The notes beneath the pieces are model-generated. The model worked only from the letters and a program-made list of their open reading frames with translations. It did no database searches and was not told the DNA's origin. Shown in pieces: positions 17,117 to 27,013 of a stretch of 64,000 bases of DNA. Source of the stretch: Chitinophaga chungangae (GTDB lineage: Bacteria; Bacteroidota; Bacteroidia; Chitinophagales; Chitinophagaceae); contig NZ_JAGHKP010000001.1 in the NCBI RefSeq assembly GCF_017742215.1, positions 124,001 through 188,000 of the forward strand, given 5' to 3'. Position numbers and translations under genes: made by a program. Position 1 is the stretch's first letter. Each line of letters opens with the position of its first letter.

Positions 17117-18244
17117 TTGCAGTTCGATCTTATCACCACTGATCCTTCCGGCGCAAGGGCCGGCACCATTACCACCGCGCATGGCGCCATCCAGACGCCC
17201 ATTTTTATGCCCGTGGGTACCGTGGGCTCCGTGAAAGCCGTTACCCAGGAACAATTGCGCACCGAAGTGAACGCGCAGATCATCCTCGGCAACACTTATC
17301 ACCTTTACCTGCGCCCCGGAACGGAGGTGTTGAAACAGGCCGGGGGATTGCATAAGTTCAACGGCTGGGACCGTCCCATCCTCACCGACAGCGGCGGGTA
17401 CCAGGTGTTTTCCCTCGCCGCCAACCGCAAGATCAAAGAAGAAGGCGTGGTGTTTCAAAGCCATATCGACGGCAGCCGCCATTTGTTCACTCCCGAAAAC
17501 GTGATGGACATCCAGCGCAGCATCGGGGCGGACATTATCATGGCCTTCGACGAATGCCCGCCTTACCCCAGCGAATACGGCTATGCCAAACGCAGCATGG
17601 AGCTCACCCACCGCTGGCTGGACCGCTGCATCAAACGCCTCGGCGAAACTTCGCCGGAATACGGGTACGAACAAACGCTGTTTCCCATCGTGCAGGGCAG
17701 TACGTACAAAGACCTCCGGAAGATCTCGGCCGAGGCCATCGCGTCGCGCAACTGCGCCGGCAACGCCATCGGCGGGCTGAGCGTGGGCGAGCCGGAAAAC
17801 GAGATGTACGAAATGTGCGGGCTGGTTACAGAGCTGCTGCCGGTGGAAAAACCCCGTTACCTCATGGGCGTGGGCACTCCCTGGAATATCCTGAACAACA
17901 TCGAGCTGGGCATCGATATGTTCGACTGCGTGATGCCTACACGAAACGGGCGCAACGGCATGTTGTTCACCTGGAACGGCGTGATCAACATCCGCAATAA
18001 AAAATGGGCGGCAGATTTCAGCCCGCTGGACGAACAAAACCCCTGCGACGCCAGCCGCAACTATTCCAAAGCCTACGTGCGCCACCTCTTCGTGGCCGGC
18101 GAAATACTCGGCATGACGCTCGCCAGCATCCACAACCTCTGTTTTTACCTCGAACTGGTCAAAGCCGCGCGGGAACAAATACTGCAGGGCACCTACGGTT
18201 CCTGGAAACGGCAGGTGGTGCCGCAGCTGCAAACCAGGCTGTAG
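17117..18244 (+). CDS. tgt: tRNA-guanine transglycosylase (queuine tRNA-ribosyltransferase)
   Basis: The 375-residue protein has the TGT barrel motifs: TPIFMPVGTVGSVKAVT, LTDSGGYQVFSL (catalytic-site region), MAFDECPPYP, GGLSVGEP and FDCVMPTRNGRNG. It exchanges guanine-34 of GUN-anticodon tRNAs for a queuosine precursor. I place the start at TTG 17117 because family members begin with a short lead into the LITTDPSGARAG segment and because a promoter element precedes it; a GTG at 17057 would add 20 unrelated residues. The zinc site is odd: only C310 remains where E. coli Tgt has three cysteines before RNYS, although the HNL histidine is kept. Other Bacteroidota Tgt proteins that I recall look similar. 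Confidence 0.93.
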   Translation: MQFDLITTDPSGARAGTITTAHGAIQTPIFMPVGTVGSVKAVTQEQLRTEVNAQIILGNTYHLYLRPGTEVLKQAGGLHKFNGWDRPILTDSGGYQVFSLAANRKIKEEGVVFQSHIDGSRHLFTPENVMDIQRSIGADIIMAFDECPPYPSEYGYAKRSMELTHRWLDRCIKRLGETSPEYGYEQTLFPIVQGSTYKDLRKISAEAIASRNCAGNAIGGLSVGEPENEMYEMCGLVTELLPVEKPRYLMGVGTPWNILNNIELGIDMFDCVMPTRNGRNGMLFTWNGVINIRNKKWAADFSPLDEQNPCDASRNYSKAYVRHLFVAGEILGMTLASIHNLCFYLELVKAAREQILQGTYGSWKRQVVPQLQTRL

Positions 18245-18304
18245 TATTTATGTTAAAATTGCTCATCATAGAATAAAATCGCATATTAGATGCACGCGGA
18301 ATAC

Positions 18305-18312
18305 TAGCTTTG
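18305..18312 (+). promoter_or_regulatory. -7 element (TAGCTTTG) before the lptF/G-type gene
   Basis: A perfect TAnnTTTG match lies 30 bases before the ATG at 18343. No convincing -33 element was found. Confidence 0.5.
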
Positions 18313-18342
18313 CACCTTTAAGCCCGGCCGCCCAATCAACAT

Positions 18343-19422
18343 ATGAAGAAGATAGACTGGTACATACTGCGCAAGTTCATCGGCACGTTCGTTTATTCCC
18401 TGATGATCCTGCTGGTGATCTCGGTAGTGATAGACATCACGGAAAAGATCGACGACTTCCTGGAGCACGACCTCTCCATCGGCTTCGTGTTCATGCATTA
18501 TTACATCGGTTTCATCCCCCATATCGCCGCCCTGCTTTTCCCGCTGTTCATCTTCATTTCGGTGATCTTTTTCACCTCCAAGCTCGCCTACAAAACCGAG
18601 ATCGTGGCCATCCTGAGCGCCGGCGTAAGTTTCAGGCGTTTCCTCCGGCCTTACTGGGTGGGCGCCGTGCTGTTCGCATCGATACTCTGGGCGGCCAACC
18701 GCTGGGTAGTACCCGAAGCCAACCGCATCCGCACTGCCTTCGAGAACAAATACGTAAGCGCGCCGAAAGACCATGAGGCGCTGACCGATAAAACCATGCG
18801 GGTAGACAGCGTGACCTATATCACCTTCGGCCTGTACGATCCCAACTATAAGAAAGGTTCCAACTTCGTGCTCAAACGCATCAAAGGCCAGCAGGTGATC
18901 TACAACCTGAAGGCGGACCGTGTTTCGTGGGACTCCACCACCCGCAGCTGGAAACTCGACTTCATTACCGAGCGCACCATCAACGGCATGCGCGAAACCC
19001 TGCGCACGGCCAGCGACACGACACTCAAGATCCCGCTGCTGCCCGCCGAAATGGTAGAAGAAAAAAACAAGGAACAGGCCATGACCACGCCCGAGCTGAA
19101 CCGTTACCTGGAAAGGGAGGAGCTGCGCGGTGCGGAAGGGCTGAACGTATTTTATGTTGAAAAACACCGCCGTACCTCCGCCGCCGTGGCGGTGATCATC
19201 CTCGTGCTGATCGGCGCGATCATTTCCAGCCGGAAGGTGAGGGGCGGAAGCGGCCTGCACCTGGCGCTGGGCATCGTGATCTCCGCGCTCTATATCCTCT
19301 TTATGCAATTCTCCACCGTGTTCGCCACCAAAGCCGACCTGGACCCCCTGCTGGCGGCATGGATACCCAACTTCGTTTTCGCGGGACTGGCCGTTTATCT
19401 CTATTTCCGCGCCCCGAAGTAA
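18343..19422 (+). CDS. LptF/LptG-family lipopolysaccharide export permease
   Basis: The 359-residue protein starts with the family pattern MKKIDWYILRKFIGTFVYSL, has three N-terminal transmembrane helices, a periplasmic beta-jellyroll domain (about 125-260) and three C-terminal helices (from about 275) ending in a short RAPK tail. LptF and LptG form the membrane part of the ABC machine that extracts LPS from the inner membrane. I cannot decide between F and G. It follows tgt closely, a gene order I recall from other Bacteroidota, but it has its own -7 element. Confidence 0.88.
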   Translation: MKKIDWYILRKFIGTFVYSLMILLVISVVIDITEKIDDFLEHDLSIGFVFMHYYIGFIPHIAALLFPLFIFISVIFFTSKLAYKTEIVAILSAGVSFRRFLRPYWVGAVLFASILWAANRWVVPEANRIRTAFENKYVSAPKDHEALTDKTMRVDSVTYITFGLYDPNYKKGSNFVLKRIKGQQVIYNLKADRVSWDSTTRSWKLDFITERTINGMRETLRTASDTTLKIPLLPAEMVEEKNKEQAMTTPELNRYLEREELRGAEGLNVFYVEKHRRTSAAVAVIILVLIGAIISSRKVRGGSGLHLALGIVISALYILFMQFSTVFATKADLDPLLAAWIPNFVFAGLAVYLYFRAPK

Positions 19423-19504
19423 ACCTTCTGATGATTTTTGATCAAAAGCTTGAAATTATACGTTAAATCTCCCTGAAACGATAGGGATTTTAAGTGTTTA
19501 TCAT

Positions 19505-19512
19505 TACTTTTG
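19505..19512 (+). promoter_or_regulatory. -7 element (TACTTTTG) of gltA
   Basis: A perfect TAnnTTTG match lies 44 bases before the citrate synthase ATG, in an AT-rich gap. The predicted leader is about 40 bases. Confidence 0.5.
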
Positions 19513-19556
19513 TTCATTGATCGATTTCGTTAATTTTTCTAAATCATTGCGGGAAA

Positions 19557-20882
19557 ATGAGTTATATAAAAGAGAAATTCAAGGCTAAAGCAGATGAACT
19601 GGGCACAGAGGTAAAGGACCTGCTCAAGAATCATGGTACAAAAAAAGTAGACGATGTAACAGTGGCCCAGGTTTATCAGGGCATGCGCGGCATTACCGGC
19701 CTCGTTACCGAAACTTCCCTGCTGGATGCGAATGAAGGTATCCGCTTCCGCGGTTATTCCATCCCCGAACTGAGGGAACATCTTCCAAAAGCCCCCGGCG
19801 GCGCGGAGCCCCTGCCGGAAGGTTTATTTTACCTGATGTTGATCGGCGAGCTGCCCACCGAAGCAGACGTACAGACCCTCAGCAGCGTGCTCGGCCGCCG
19901 CAGCCACGTGCCCAACCACGTGTTCGACGCCATCGAGGCACTGCCTATCTCCACCCACCCCATGACCATGTTTACCGTTGCGGTAATGGCCCTGCAGACC
20001 GAATCCGTGTTTGCGAAAGCATATGCCGACGGTATGAATAAAAAAGATTATTGGAGCTATATGTATGAGGACACGCTGAACCTCATCGCGCGCCTGCCCC
20101 GTGTAGCCGCCTATATCTACCGCCGCAAATACAAAAACGGCCAGCATATCCAGCCGGACGGCATGCTCGACTGGGCTGCGAACTTCGCGCATATGCTGGG
20201 TTACTCAGACGAAGGGTTCAAAGAACTGATGCGCCTGTACATGGTGATCCACGCAGACCACGAAGGCGGTAACGTGAGCGCGCATACCACGCACCTCGTA
20301 GGTTCCGCCCTCAGCGACGCCTACCTGTCTTTCGCGGCGGGCATGAACGGTCTTGCCGGCCCCCTGCACGGCCTCGCCAACCAGGAAGTGATCAAATGGA
20401 TACTGAGCATGCGCGAAGAGCTTGGCGGCGGCGTTCCCACCAAAGAGCAGATCGCGGCATATGTGAAAAAGACCCTCTCCGAAGGTAAAGTAGTGCCGGG
20501 CTACGGCCACGCCGTACTGCGCAAAACCGATCCGCGCTTCACTGCGCAGATGGAGTTCGCAAAAAAACACCTGCCTGAAGACGAGCTGGTACGCATCGTT
20601 TGGGCGGTATACGATACCGTTCCAACCATCCTGCAGGACCTTGGCAAGGTGAAAAACCCCTGGCCGAACGTAGACGCGCATTCCGGCGCATTGCTGCTGC
20701 ACTACGGCCTGGTGGAATACGAATTTTACACCGTGCTGTTCGGCGTAAGCCGCGCGCTCGGCGTATTGGCTTCCCTCTGCTGGGACCGTGCGCTGAACCT
20801 CTCCCTCGAAAGGCCGAAATCCGTTACTTCTGAATGGATGAAGCTGTTCGCGGAAGGAAAAGTAGAAGCGATCGCTGAATAA
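19557..20882 (+). CDS. gltA: Citrate synthase (eukaryote-like si type)
   Basis: The 441-residue protein has the long N-terminal helical region and GITGLVTETSLLD/GIRFRGYSI segments of the mitochondrial-type enzyme. The catalytic residues are present in order: His in GPLHGLANQE, His in PGYGHAVLRKTDPR, and Asp in NVDAHSGALL. It condenses oxaloacetate with acetyl-CoA in the TCA cycle. It starts at ATG behind a TAnnTTTG element and ends in a strong terminator, so it is monocistronic. Confidence 0.95.
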   Translation: MSYIKEKFKAKADELGTEVKDLLKNHGTKKVDDVTVAQVYQGMRGITGLVTETSLLDANEGIRFRGYSIPELREHLPKAPGGAEPLPEGLFYLMLIGELPTEADVQTLSSVLGRRSHVPNHVFDAIEALPISTHPMTMFTVAVMALQTESVFAKAYADGMNKKDYWSYMYEDTLNLIARLPRVAAYIYRRKYKNGQHIQPDGMLDWAANFAHMLGYSDEGFKELMRLYMVIHADHEGGNVSAHTTHLVGSALSDAYLSFAAGMNGLAGPLHGLANQEVIKWILSMREELGGGVPTKEQIAAYVKKTLSEGKVVPGYGHAVLRKTDPRFTAQMEFAKKHLPEDELVRIVWAVYDTVPTILQDLGKVKNPWPNVDAHSGALLLHYGLVEYEFYTVLFGVSRALGVLASLCWDRALNLSLERPKSVTSEWMKLFAEGKVEAIAE

Positions 20883-20901
20883 TCAGCTTTACGATATCCC
20901 T

Positions 20902-20940
20902 GAAGCCCGGAAGCAGCAACGTTTCCGGGCTTCTTTTTGC
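20902..20940 (+). terminator. Terminator of gltA
   Basis: GAAGCCCGGAA (20902-20912) pairs with TTTCCGGGCTTC (20922-20933), followed by a T-run. It lies 20 bases after the gltA stop codon. Confidence 0.85.
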
Positions 20941-21013
20941 ATTGCATGCCATACGGCCGTTTGCCTTTTTTTATGAAATTGCCGTACTTCGTACCCTCAT
21001 TTAACATGCGCTT

Positions 21014-23125
21014 TTGAGTTATATCTCTTCCATATTGCCCAACCCGATCGAATACCTGAAAGGCGTTGGCCCCCAGCGGGGCGAACTGTTGCGTAAGGAG
21101 ATCGGCGTGCACACCTTCCGCGACCTGCTGGAATATTACCCCTTCCGGTACGTGGACCGCACGAAAGTGGAAAAGATCCGCCAGTTGAGCGGCATGGAGG
21201 AATATGTGCAGATCAGGGGGCGCATCGTGCATATGGAAGTGGTGGGGGATAAACGCGCCAAACGGCTGGTAGCCACGCTGCAGGACGAAACCGGGCGCAT
21301 CGACCTCGTTTGGTTCCAGGGCTGGCAATGGATGCAGAAGTCGCTGCGCGAAAACGCGGGATACCTTGTGTTCGGCCGGCTGTCGCAGTTCAACGGCATT
21401 TTACAGATGGCCCACCCCGAAATGGACCTGCTCACGGAAGAGACGGCCACCGGCAAACAACATCTCGAACCGGTGTATTATACTACTGAAAAACTTAAAG
21501 CCCGCGGCCTCACCGCCAAAGCCATCGGCAAACTGACGCACAACCTGCTGGAACAGCTATCCATGGCCGAAATAAAGGAAAACATCCCCGGGTCCATTTT
21601 ACAGCAGTTCAGGCTGATGCCGCGTTCCCAGGCGTATTTCAAGATACACCTGCCGCAAACGGAAGATGAGGCCCGGCAGGCGCAGCGCAGGCTGAAGTTC
21701 GAAGAGCTTTTCCTCGCCCAGGTGCGCATCTGCCGCCTGAAGATCCGCCGCCATAAAAACAGCCAGGGCTTTATTTTCAACAACGTCGGCGATACCTTCA
21801 ACACCTTTTACAACCACCATCTTCCCTTCGCGCTCACCGGCGCGCAGAAACGCGTGCTGAAAGAGATCCGGAAAGACACGACCACCGGTCACCAGATGAA
21901 CCGCCTCGTACAGGGCGACGTTGGCTCCGGCAAAACGATGGTGGCGTTGCTGTCACTGCTTATCGCCATAGACAACGGTTTCCAGGGCTGCCTGATGGCG
22001 CCTACCGAAATACTGGCGCAGCAGCATTACAAAGGCATTTCCGAACTGCTGAAAGATATGCCGCTGAAAACGGCGCTGCTCACCGGCAACATTAAAGGGA
22101 AAGCGCGGAAACAGATACTGGCGGACACCGAGGCAGGAAATATCCATATCCTCATCGGCACGCACGCCCTGCTGGAAAACGAAGTGAAATTCAAACACCT
22201 CGGCATGGCGATCGTAGACGAACAGCACCGCTTCGGCGTGGCGCAGCGCGCGCGGCTGTGGGAAAAGAACGATACGCCGCCGCACATCCTGGTGATGACG
22301 GCCACGCCCATTCCACGCACGCTGGCCATGACGGTTTACGGCGACCTCGACGTGTCCGTGATCGACGAGCTGCCGCCCGGCCGTAAGCCCATTACCACCG
22401 TTCACCGTACGGAATACCAGCGGCCGCAGGTGATGGACTTTATCAAAGACGAGATCCGGAAGGGGAGGCAGGCGTACATCGTATACCCGCTCATCGAGGA
22501 ATCGGCGAGCCTTGATTTTGAAAATCTTACGAAAGGGTACGAGGAAGTGAAAGCCTTTTTTCCCGAACCGAAATATTATATCAGCATGGTGCACGGGCGC
22601 ATGACGAACGAGCTGAAAGACGCGAACATGCACCGTTTCGTGACCGGCGACACGCAGATCATGGTGGCCACCACGGTAATTGAAGTAGGCGTGAACGTGC
22701 CCAACGCTTCGGTGATGGTGATCGAAAGCACGGAACGTTTCGGGCTGAGCCAGCTGCACCAGCTGCGCGGCCGCGTAGGACGGGGAGCCGAACAAAGCTA
22801 TTGTATCCTCATGACCGGCAACAAGATCGGGAAAGACAGCCAGGAGCGCGTGAAAGTGATGGTACAGACAAACGACGGTTTCGTGATCTCCGAAAAAGAC
22901 ATGGAGCTGCGCGGCCCCGGCGATATAGAAGGCACCCGCCAGAGCGGGCTGCTGGACCTTAAACTGGCAGACATCGTGCAGGACAGGGCCATGCTCCAGG
23001 CCGCCCGCGACTGCGCCGAAAAAATACTGTCGGAAGATCCCGACCTCGAACTTCCTGAAAATAAACCCTTACACGATTTCCTCGCCACACAACGGTCAAA
23101 ATCCGCATGGAGTAAAATATCATGA
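21014..23125 (+). CDS. recG: ATP-dependent DNA helicase RecG
   Basis: The 703-residue protein has the RecG order: an N-terminal wedge domain with an OB fold (GVGPQRGELLRKEIG, then EYVQIRGRIVHME), the helicase motor with Walker A GDVGSGKT, motif II VDEQHRFGV, TATPIPRTLAMT, and the C-terminal QLRGRVGRG and GPGDIEGTRQSG motifs. It remodels stalled forks and branched DNA. The start is TTG at 21014: the nearest ATG (21006) hits a stop after three codons, and the next in-frame ATG would remove the conserved N-terminus. Confidence 0.95.
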   Translation: MSYISSILPNPIEYLKGVGPQRGELLRKEIGVHTFRDLLEYYPFRYVDRTKVEKIRQLSGMEEYVQIRGRIVHMEVVGDKRAKRLVATLQDETGRIDLVWFQGWQWMQKSLRENAGYLVFGRLSQFNGILQMAHPEMDLLTEETATGKQHLEPVYYTTEKLKARGLTAKAIGKLTHNLLEQLSMAEIKENIPGSILQQFRLMPRSQAYFKIHLPQTEDEARQAQRRLKFEELFLAQVRICRLKIRRHKNSQGFIFNNVGDTFNTFYNHHLPFALTGAQKRVLKEIRKDTTTGHQMNRLVQGDVGSGKTMVALLSLLIAIDNGFQGCLMAPTEILAQQHYKGISELLKDMPLKTALLTGNIKGKARKQILADTEAGNIHILIGTHALLENEVKFKHLGMAIVDEQHRFGVAQRARLWEKNDTPPHILVMTATPIPRTLAMTVYGDLDVSVIDELPPGRKPITTVHRTEYQRPQVMDFIKDEIRKGRQAYIVYPLIEESASLDFENLTKGYEEVKAFFPEPKYYISMVHGRMTNELKDANMHRFVTGDTQIMVATTVIEVGVNVPNASVMVIESTERFGLSQLHQLRGRVGRGAEQSYCILMTGNKIGKDSQERVKVMVQTNDGFVISEKDMELRGPGDIEGTRQSGLLDLKLADIVQDRAMLQAARDCAEKILSEDPDLELPENKPLHDFLATQRSKSAWSKIS

Positions 23126-23151
23126 CGGCTTTTACGTTGAATCTCCGGAAT

Positions 23152-23221
23152 GACTGGCAGGGATGGTTGATCCTGAATATGTTGCTTGCCCAATACCTTC
23201 GTGGACCGTCCTCTGCCAGTC
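23152..23221 (+). repeat. Inverted repeat in the gap after recG
   Basis: GACTGGCAG (23152-23160) and CTGCCAGTC (23213-23221) are perfect 9-base inverted copies separated by 52 bases, in the 191-base gap 23126-23316. There is no T-run, so it is not a simple terminator. It may be chance or a structured leader. Nothing else was recognised in this gap. Confidence 0.3.
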
Positions 23222-23316
23222 GCCAACCAACAAATCCCGCCGTAACATTTTGACGGTTCTATCCGTTAAATAAAGTATATTGAATATTACTAGGCACAAT
23301 TAAAATACGAAACCGC

Positions 23317-26300
23317 TTGAAACCTTCGCGCCCTACCGGTCTTTTCAGTGCTTTGCAAGTTTGGATACTGGTTATGATGTTTGGATCGCCTGTTTTTTCC
23401 CAGGATCATCAGCACAGTCCAATGTCTTCCCCATTAGAGTTCGTGGAGAACAAAGGGCAGTGGAATACCGATTTCAGGTTCAGGGCGGCGCTGGGCGGTG
23501 CCAGCATTTACCTCCGCAATAATGGTTTCAGGGTGCTGCTCATGCACCAGGGAGACATGGCCAAGCTCGACGCTTTCCGCCATGGCGCGCCCAAAGATTC
23601 GGTGCGTTACACTTATTACCCGGACGGCGCGCCGAAGGATAAAAAGAAAAATGCCAATAACCGTATTTCCGCCCCCTCCACCGGCGATGGCGGCGATGCC
23701 GCCAATCCCCCGAAACCAGAAAATGTAAGAGGCCATTCCTACGACATCCAATTCCTCAACGCGGCGGCCACCCCCGAGATCATCCCGTCCAAACCCACCC
23801 AGGACAATATCAGCTACTTTATCGGCAACGATCCTTCCAAATGGAAGTCTGGCATCGGCGCCTATACGAATATCCTGTACAAAAACATGTATCCCAACGT
23901 AGACGTACAGGTGTATTCCGAAAGCAGCCAGCTGAAATACGACGTGATCCTATACCCCGGCGCAAACCCTTCCGACATTAAACTGCAATACAGCGGCGCC
24001 ACTTCGGTAACGCTTAAAAAAGGCAATCTCCATATTCAGACCACCGTGGGCGAAGCTATCGAGCTGGCGCCGTACGCTTACCAATACATCAACGGCCAGC
24101 GTAAAACGGTGAATGTGCAATACCAGCTTTCCGGCGACGTGGTGACCTATAAAATTTCCGGCCGGTACGATAACCAGTTTCCGCTGGTGATAGACCCCAC
24201 CGTGGTATTCGCCACCCTTACCGGCTCCCGCGCTGAAAACTGGGGCTTTACCGCCACCTACGACGCGGGCGGCAACTTCTACGGCGGCGGCATCGCTTTC
24301 GAGAATGGCTACCCCGTAAGCCCGGGCGTGTACGACGGCAGTTTCAACGGCGCCACGTACGATATCGCGATCACCAAATTCAATCCCAACGGCAGCCGCA
24401 TCATTTATTCCACTTACATCGGCGGCATGGGCGAAGAACAGCCCTGCAGCATGTTCGTAGACGCGGCAGGCAACCTCGTGATATCCGGCAGGACAAATTC
24501 CACCAACTTCCCCTCGCTCACCAACGTTGGCACGGGCGGCGGTTCCGACATCGTAGTCGTGAAACTCAACGCCAACGGCTCCGCCCTGATCGGCTCCATG
24601 CGCATCGGCGGCAGCGGGCTGGACGGTGCGAACATCCGCGGCAGCAAAGGCGGCGGAACGGACGTGCTGCTCCGTAACTATGGCGACGACGCACGCAGCG
24701 AAGTAGTGATAGACGGCGCCGGCAACATTTACGTCGCCAGTTCCACCCAGTCCGCCAACTTCCCCGTTACCACCGGCGCTTTTCAAACCACTTATGGCGG
24801 CGGCCGCCAGGATGCAGTGGTGCTGAAGATCAATCCTAATTGCAACGCTTTGCTTTGGGCCACTTTCCTCGGCGGCGGTGCAGACGATGCGGCGTATGTG
24901 CTGGCGGTGAACGGCGGCAACAGCGTGTACGTGGCCGGCGGTACGGCGAGCAGCAACTTCCCCATGGCAGGCGGCGGCGTTTACAACAGCTATCGCGGCG
25001 GCGCGTGCGACGGTTATATCGCCCACCTGTCCGCAGACGGCGCCTCCTTATTGCATTCCACGTTCATGGGGTCGGAGAACTCGCGGGCAGACCAGGTGTA
25101 CGGCATCCAGCTGGACCGGCAGGGCGCCGTGTACGTAATGGGCACCACAGAAGGCAACTGGCCCATCCAGCAGCCGGCGGGCACAGCCACTTTTTACAAC
25201 GACAATTCCAAACAATTCATCACCAAACTGCGGCCGGACCTTTCCGCGCTGATATATTCCACCACTTTCGGCAAAAACGCCAGCTCTCCCAGCATCAGCC
25301 CCGTGGCTTTCCTGGTAGACCGTTGTCAGAACGTGTATGTTTCCGGCTGGGGCGGCGCCCTGCAAGGCACGGAATACGCCAATTCAGACACGCGTAACCT
25401 TCGCGTAACGCCCGACGCCCGCAAATCGCGGTCAGACGGCAGCGATTTTTATTTCTTCGTGATGAAAAGAGACGCGCTCGGCATCCTGTACGGTTCCTTT
25501 TACGGCGGCGACGGTTTGTTCGAGCACGTAGACGGCGGCACCAGCCGTTTCGACCAGAACGGCGTGATCTACCAGGCCATTTGCGCGGCATGCCCCATCG
25601 GCGGCGCGCGGATCCGCTTCCCGACAACGCCCGGCTCTTATTACACCGGTTTTACGGACGGCTGCAACCTCGGCTCGCTGAAGATCGCATTTAACCTGGA
25701 TGGTGTACGCGCCGGCTTTACCACGCAGGAAAGAAGAAGGAACTACTGCGTGCCCGCCGATATCCAGTTTATCGACACCACGGGCGTAACCGCGGAAAGC
25801 TGGACCTGGAATTTCGGGGACGGCAGTCCTGACGTGGTGACCACCGTGCCCAATACATCGCATTCTTACCCGGCCATCGGCGATTACCGCGTGCGCCTTA
25901 TCAAGTACGACCCCGCGAGCTGTAACCTGGCGGATACCGCGTATATGGATATCCGTGTGCGGGAAGACCGCGCGCCGATGGGCTTCACCGAGCAACGCCT
26001 GCCGCCCTGCACAGCGCTGGAATATCTTTTCGTGAACACGTCTACCCACCCGCCGGGCAAACCTTTCACGCCAACGTCTTTCACCTGGAACTTCGGCGAC
26101 AACACCCCTGAAGTAGTAACGGATACCGCGCGGCAGACGCATCCCTTCGCATCCGAAGGCATCTACACCGTCAGCCTTACGCTCACCGATACGAACTATT
26201 GCAATGCGCCCGAAACGCAGTCCATACAATTACGTGTAGCCGCCAACGTGGTAGCTGCGTTTAACGTGCAGGACAGCAGCTGCGCGCCTTTCATCGCCAA

Positions 26301-27003
26301 CTTCGACAATATTTCCAAAGGCGGCGTAACGTTCAACTGGGATTTCGGCGACGGCACCACCTCCACCGATCCCTACCCGACGCATACCTACACGCAGCCA
26401 GGCCGTTACCCGGTAAGGCTCGAGGCGTTCGACCCGAATACCTGCAACCAGCGGCACGACACGACCGTATTCATCACCGTCATGCCGGGCCCCGACGCGC
26501 AGTTTACCTACCAGCCTAACAAGCCGGTGGAAAACACGCCGCATATGTTCACCAATCAAAGCACCGGCGCAACGCATTACCGCTGGGATTTCGGGGATGG
26601 CAGCACGTCCACCGAAGTGAACCCCACGTACCAGTACCTGCGCACGGGCACCTACGAAGTATGCCTGATCGCGATTACAGATTTTGGTTGTACAGACACG
26701 GCCTGCCACCAGGTAAGCGCCATCGTGAACCCGCTGTACGACGTGCCTACGGCATTTTCGCCGAATGGAGACGGAGTGAACGATACCTGGGAGATCAAAG
26801 GTTTCGGTATTATACATTACGACATGAAAGTGTTTAACCGCTGGGGCAAGCTGGTATTCCAGAGCAACGACATGAAACTGGGTTGGAACGGCCGTTTTAA
26901 CGGCGCCGTACAGCCCATGGACGCATACGCTTTTGTGCTGAACATCGAATTTTCGGACGGCAATAAGGTCACAAAAACAGGGAACGTTACATTACTAAGA
27001 TAA
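23317..27003 (+). CDS. Secreted DUF7948/SBBP-repeat/PKD protein with type B T9SS C-terminal domain
   Basis: The 1228-residue protein has a signal peptide (LFSALQVWILVMMF, ending near FSQ). It continues with a DUF7948-type domain (LEFVENKGQWN onward, about 40-290), a beta-propeller built of SBBP-like repeats with recurring NPNG/TYIGG/D.AGN patterns (about 295-790), four PKD domains with WNFGDG/WDFGDG cores (about 815-1150), and a gliding-motility-associated C-terminal domain starting TAFSPNGDGVND and ending GNVTLLR. This C-terminal domain directs export by the type IX system. The TTG start at 23317 is supported because the next in-frame ATG would cut the signal peptide. A PorP/SprF gene follows 10 bases later. 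Confidence 0.9.
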   Translation: MKPSRPTGLFSALQVWILVMMFGSPVFSQDHQHSPMSSPLEFVENKGQWNTDFRFRAALGGASIYLRNNGFRVLLMHQGDMAKLDAFRHGAPKDSVRYTYYPDGAPKDKKKNANNRISAPSTGDGGDAANPPKPENVRGHSYDIQFLNAAATPEIIPSKPTQDNISYFIGNDPSKWKSGIGAYTNILYKNMYPNVDVQVYSESSQLKYDVILYPGANPSDIKLQYSGATSVTLKKGNLHIQTTVGEAIELAPYAYQYINGQRKTVNVQYQLSGDVVTYKISGRYDNQFPLVIDPTVVFATLTGSRAENWGFTATYDAGGNFYGGGIAFENGYPVSPGVYDGSFNGATYDIAITKFNPNGSRIIYSTYIGGMGEEQPCSMFVDAAGNLVISGRTNSTNFPSLTNVGTGGGSDIVVVKLNANGSALIGSMRIGGSGLDGANIRGSKGGGTDVLLRNYGDDARSEVVIDGAGNIYVASSTQSANFPVTTGAFQTTYGGGRQDAVVLKINPNCNALLWATFLGGGADDAAYVLAVNGGNSVYVAGGTASSNFPMAGGGVYNSYRGGACDGYIAHLSADGASLLHSTFMGSENSRADQVYGIQLDRQGAVYVMGTTEGNWPIQQPAGTATFYNDNSKQFITKLRPDLSALIYSTTFGKNASSPSISPVAFLVDRCQNVYVSGWGGALQGTEYANSDTRNLRVTPDARKSRSDGSDFYFFVMKRDALGILYGSFYGGDGLFEHVDGGTSRFDQNGVIYQAICAACPIGGARIRFPTTPGSYYTGFTDGCNLGSLKIAFNLDGVRAGFTTQERRRNYCVPADIQFIDTTGVTAESWTWNFGDGSPDVVTTVPNTSHSYPAIGDYRVRLIKYDPASCNLADTAYMDIRVREDRAPMGFTEQRLPPCTALEYLFVNTSTHPPGKPFTPTSFTWNFGDNTPEVVTDTARQTHPFASEGIYTVSLTLTDTNYCNAPETQSIQLRVAANVVAAFNVQDSSCAPFIANFDNISKGGVTFNWDFGDGTTSTDPYPTHTYTQPGRYPVRLEAFDPNTCNQRHDTTVFITVMPGPDAQFTYQPNKPVENTPHMFTNQSTGATHYRWDFGDGSTSTEVNPTYQYLRTGTYEVCLIAITDFGCTDTACHQVSAIVNPLYDVPTAFSPNGDGVNDTWEIKGFGIIHYDMKVFNRWGKLVFQSNDMKLGWNGRFNGAVQPMDAYAFVLNIEFSDGNKVTKTGNVTLLR

Positions 27004-27013
27004 AGGGTTGGTT

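Noticed and set aside
17081..18232. 383-codon minus-strand open frame opposite tgt
   Set aside because: Shadow of the tgt codon pattern; tgt motifs are unambiguous on the plus strand.
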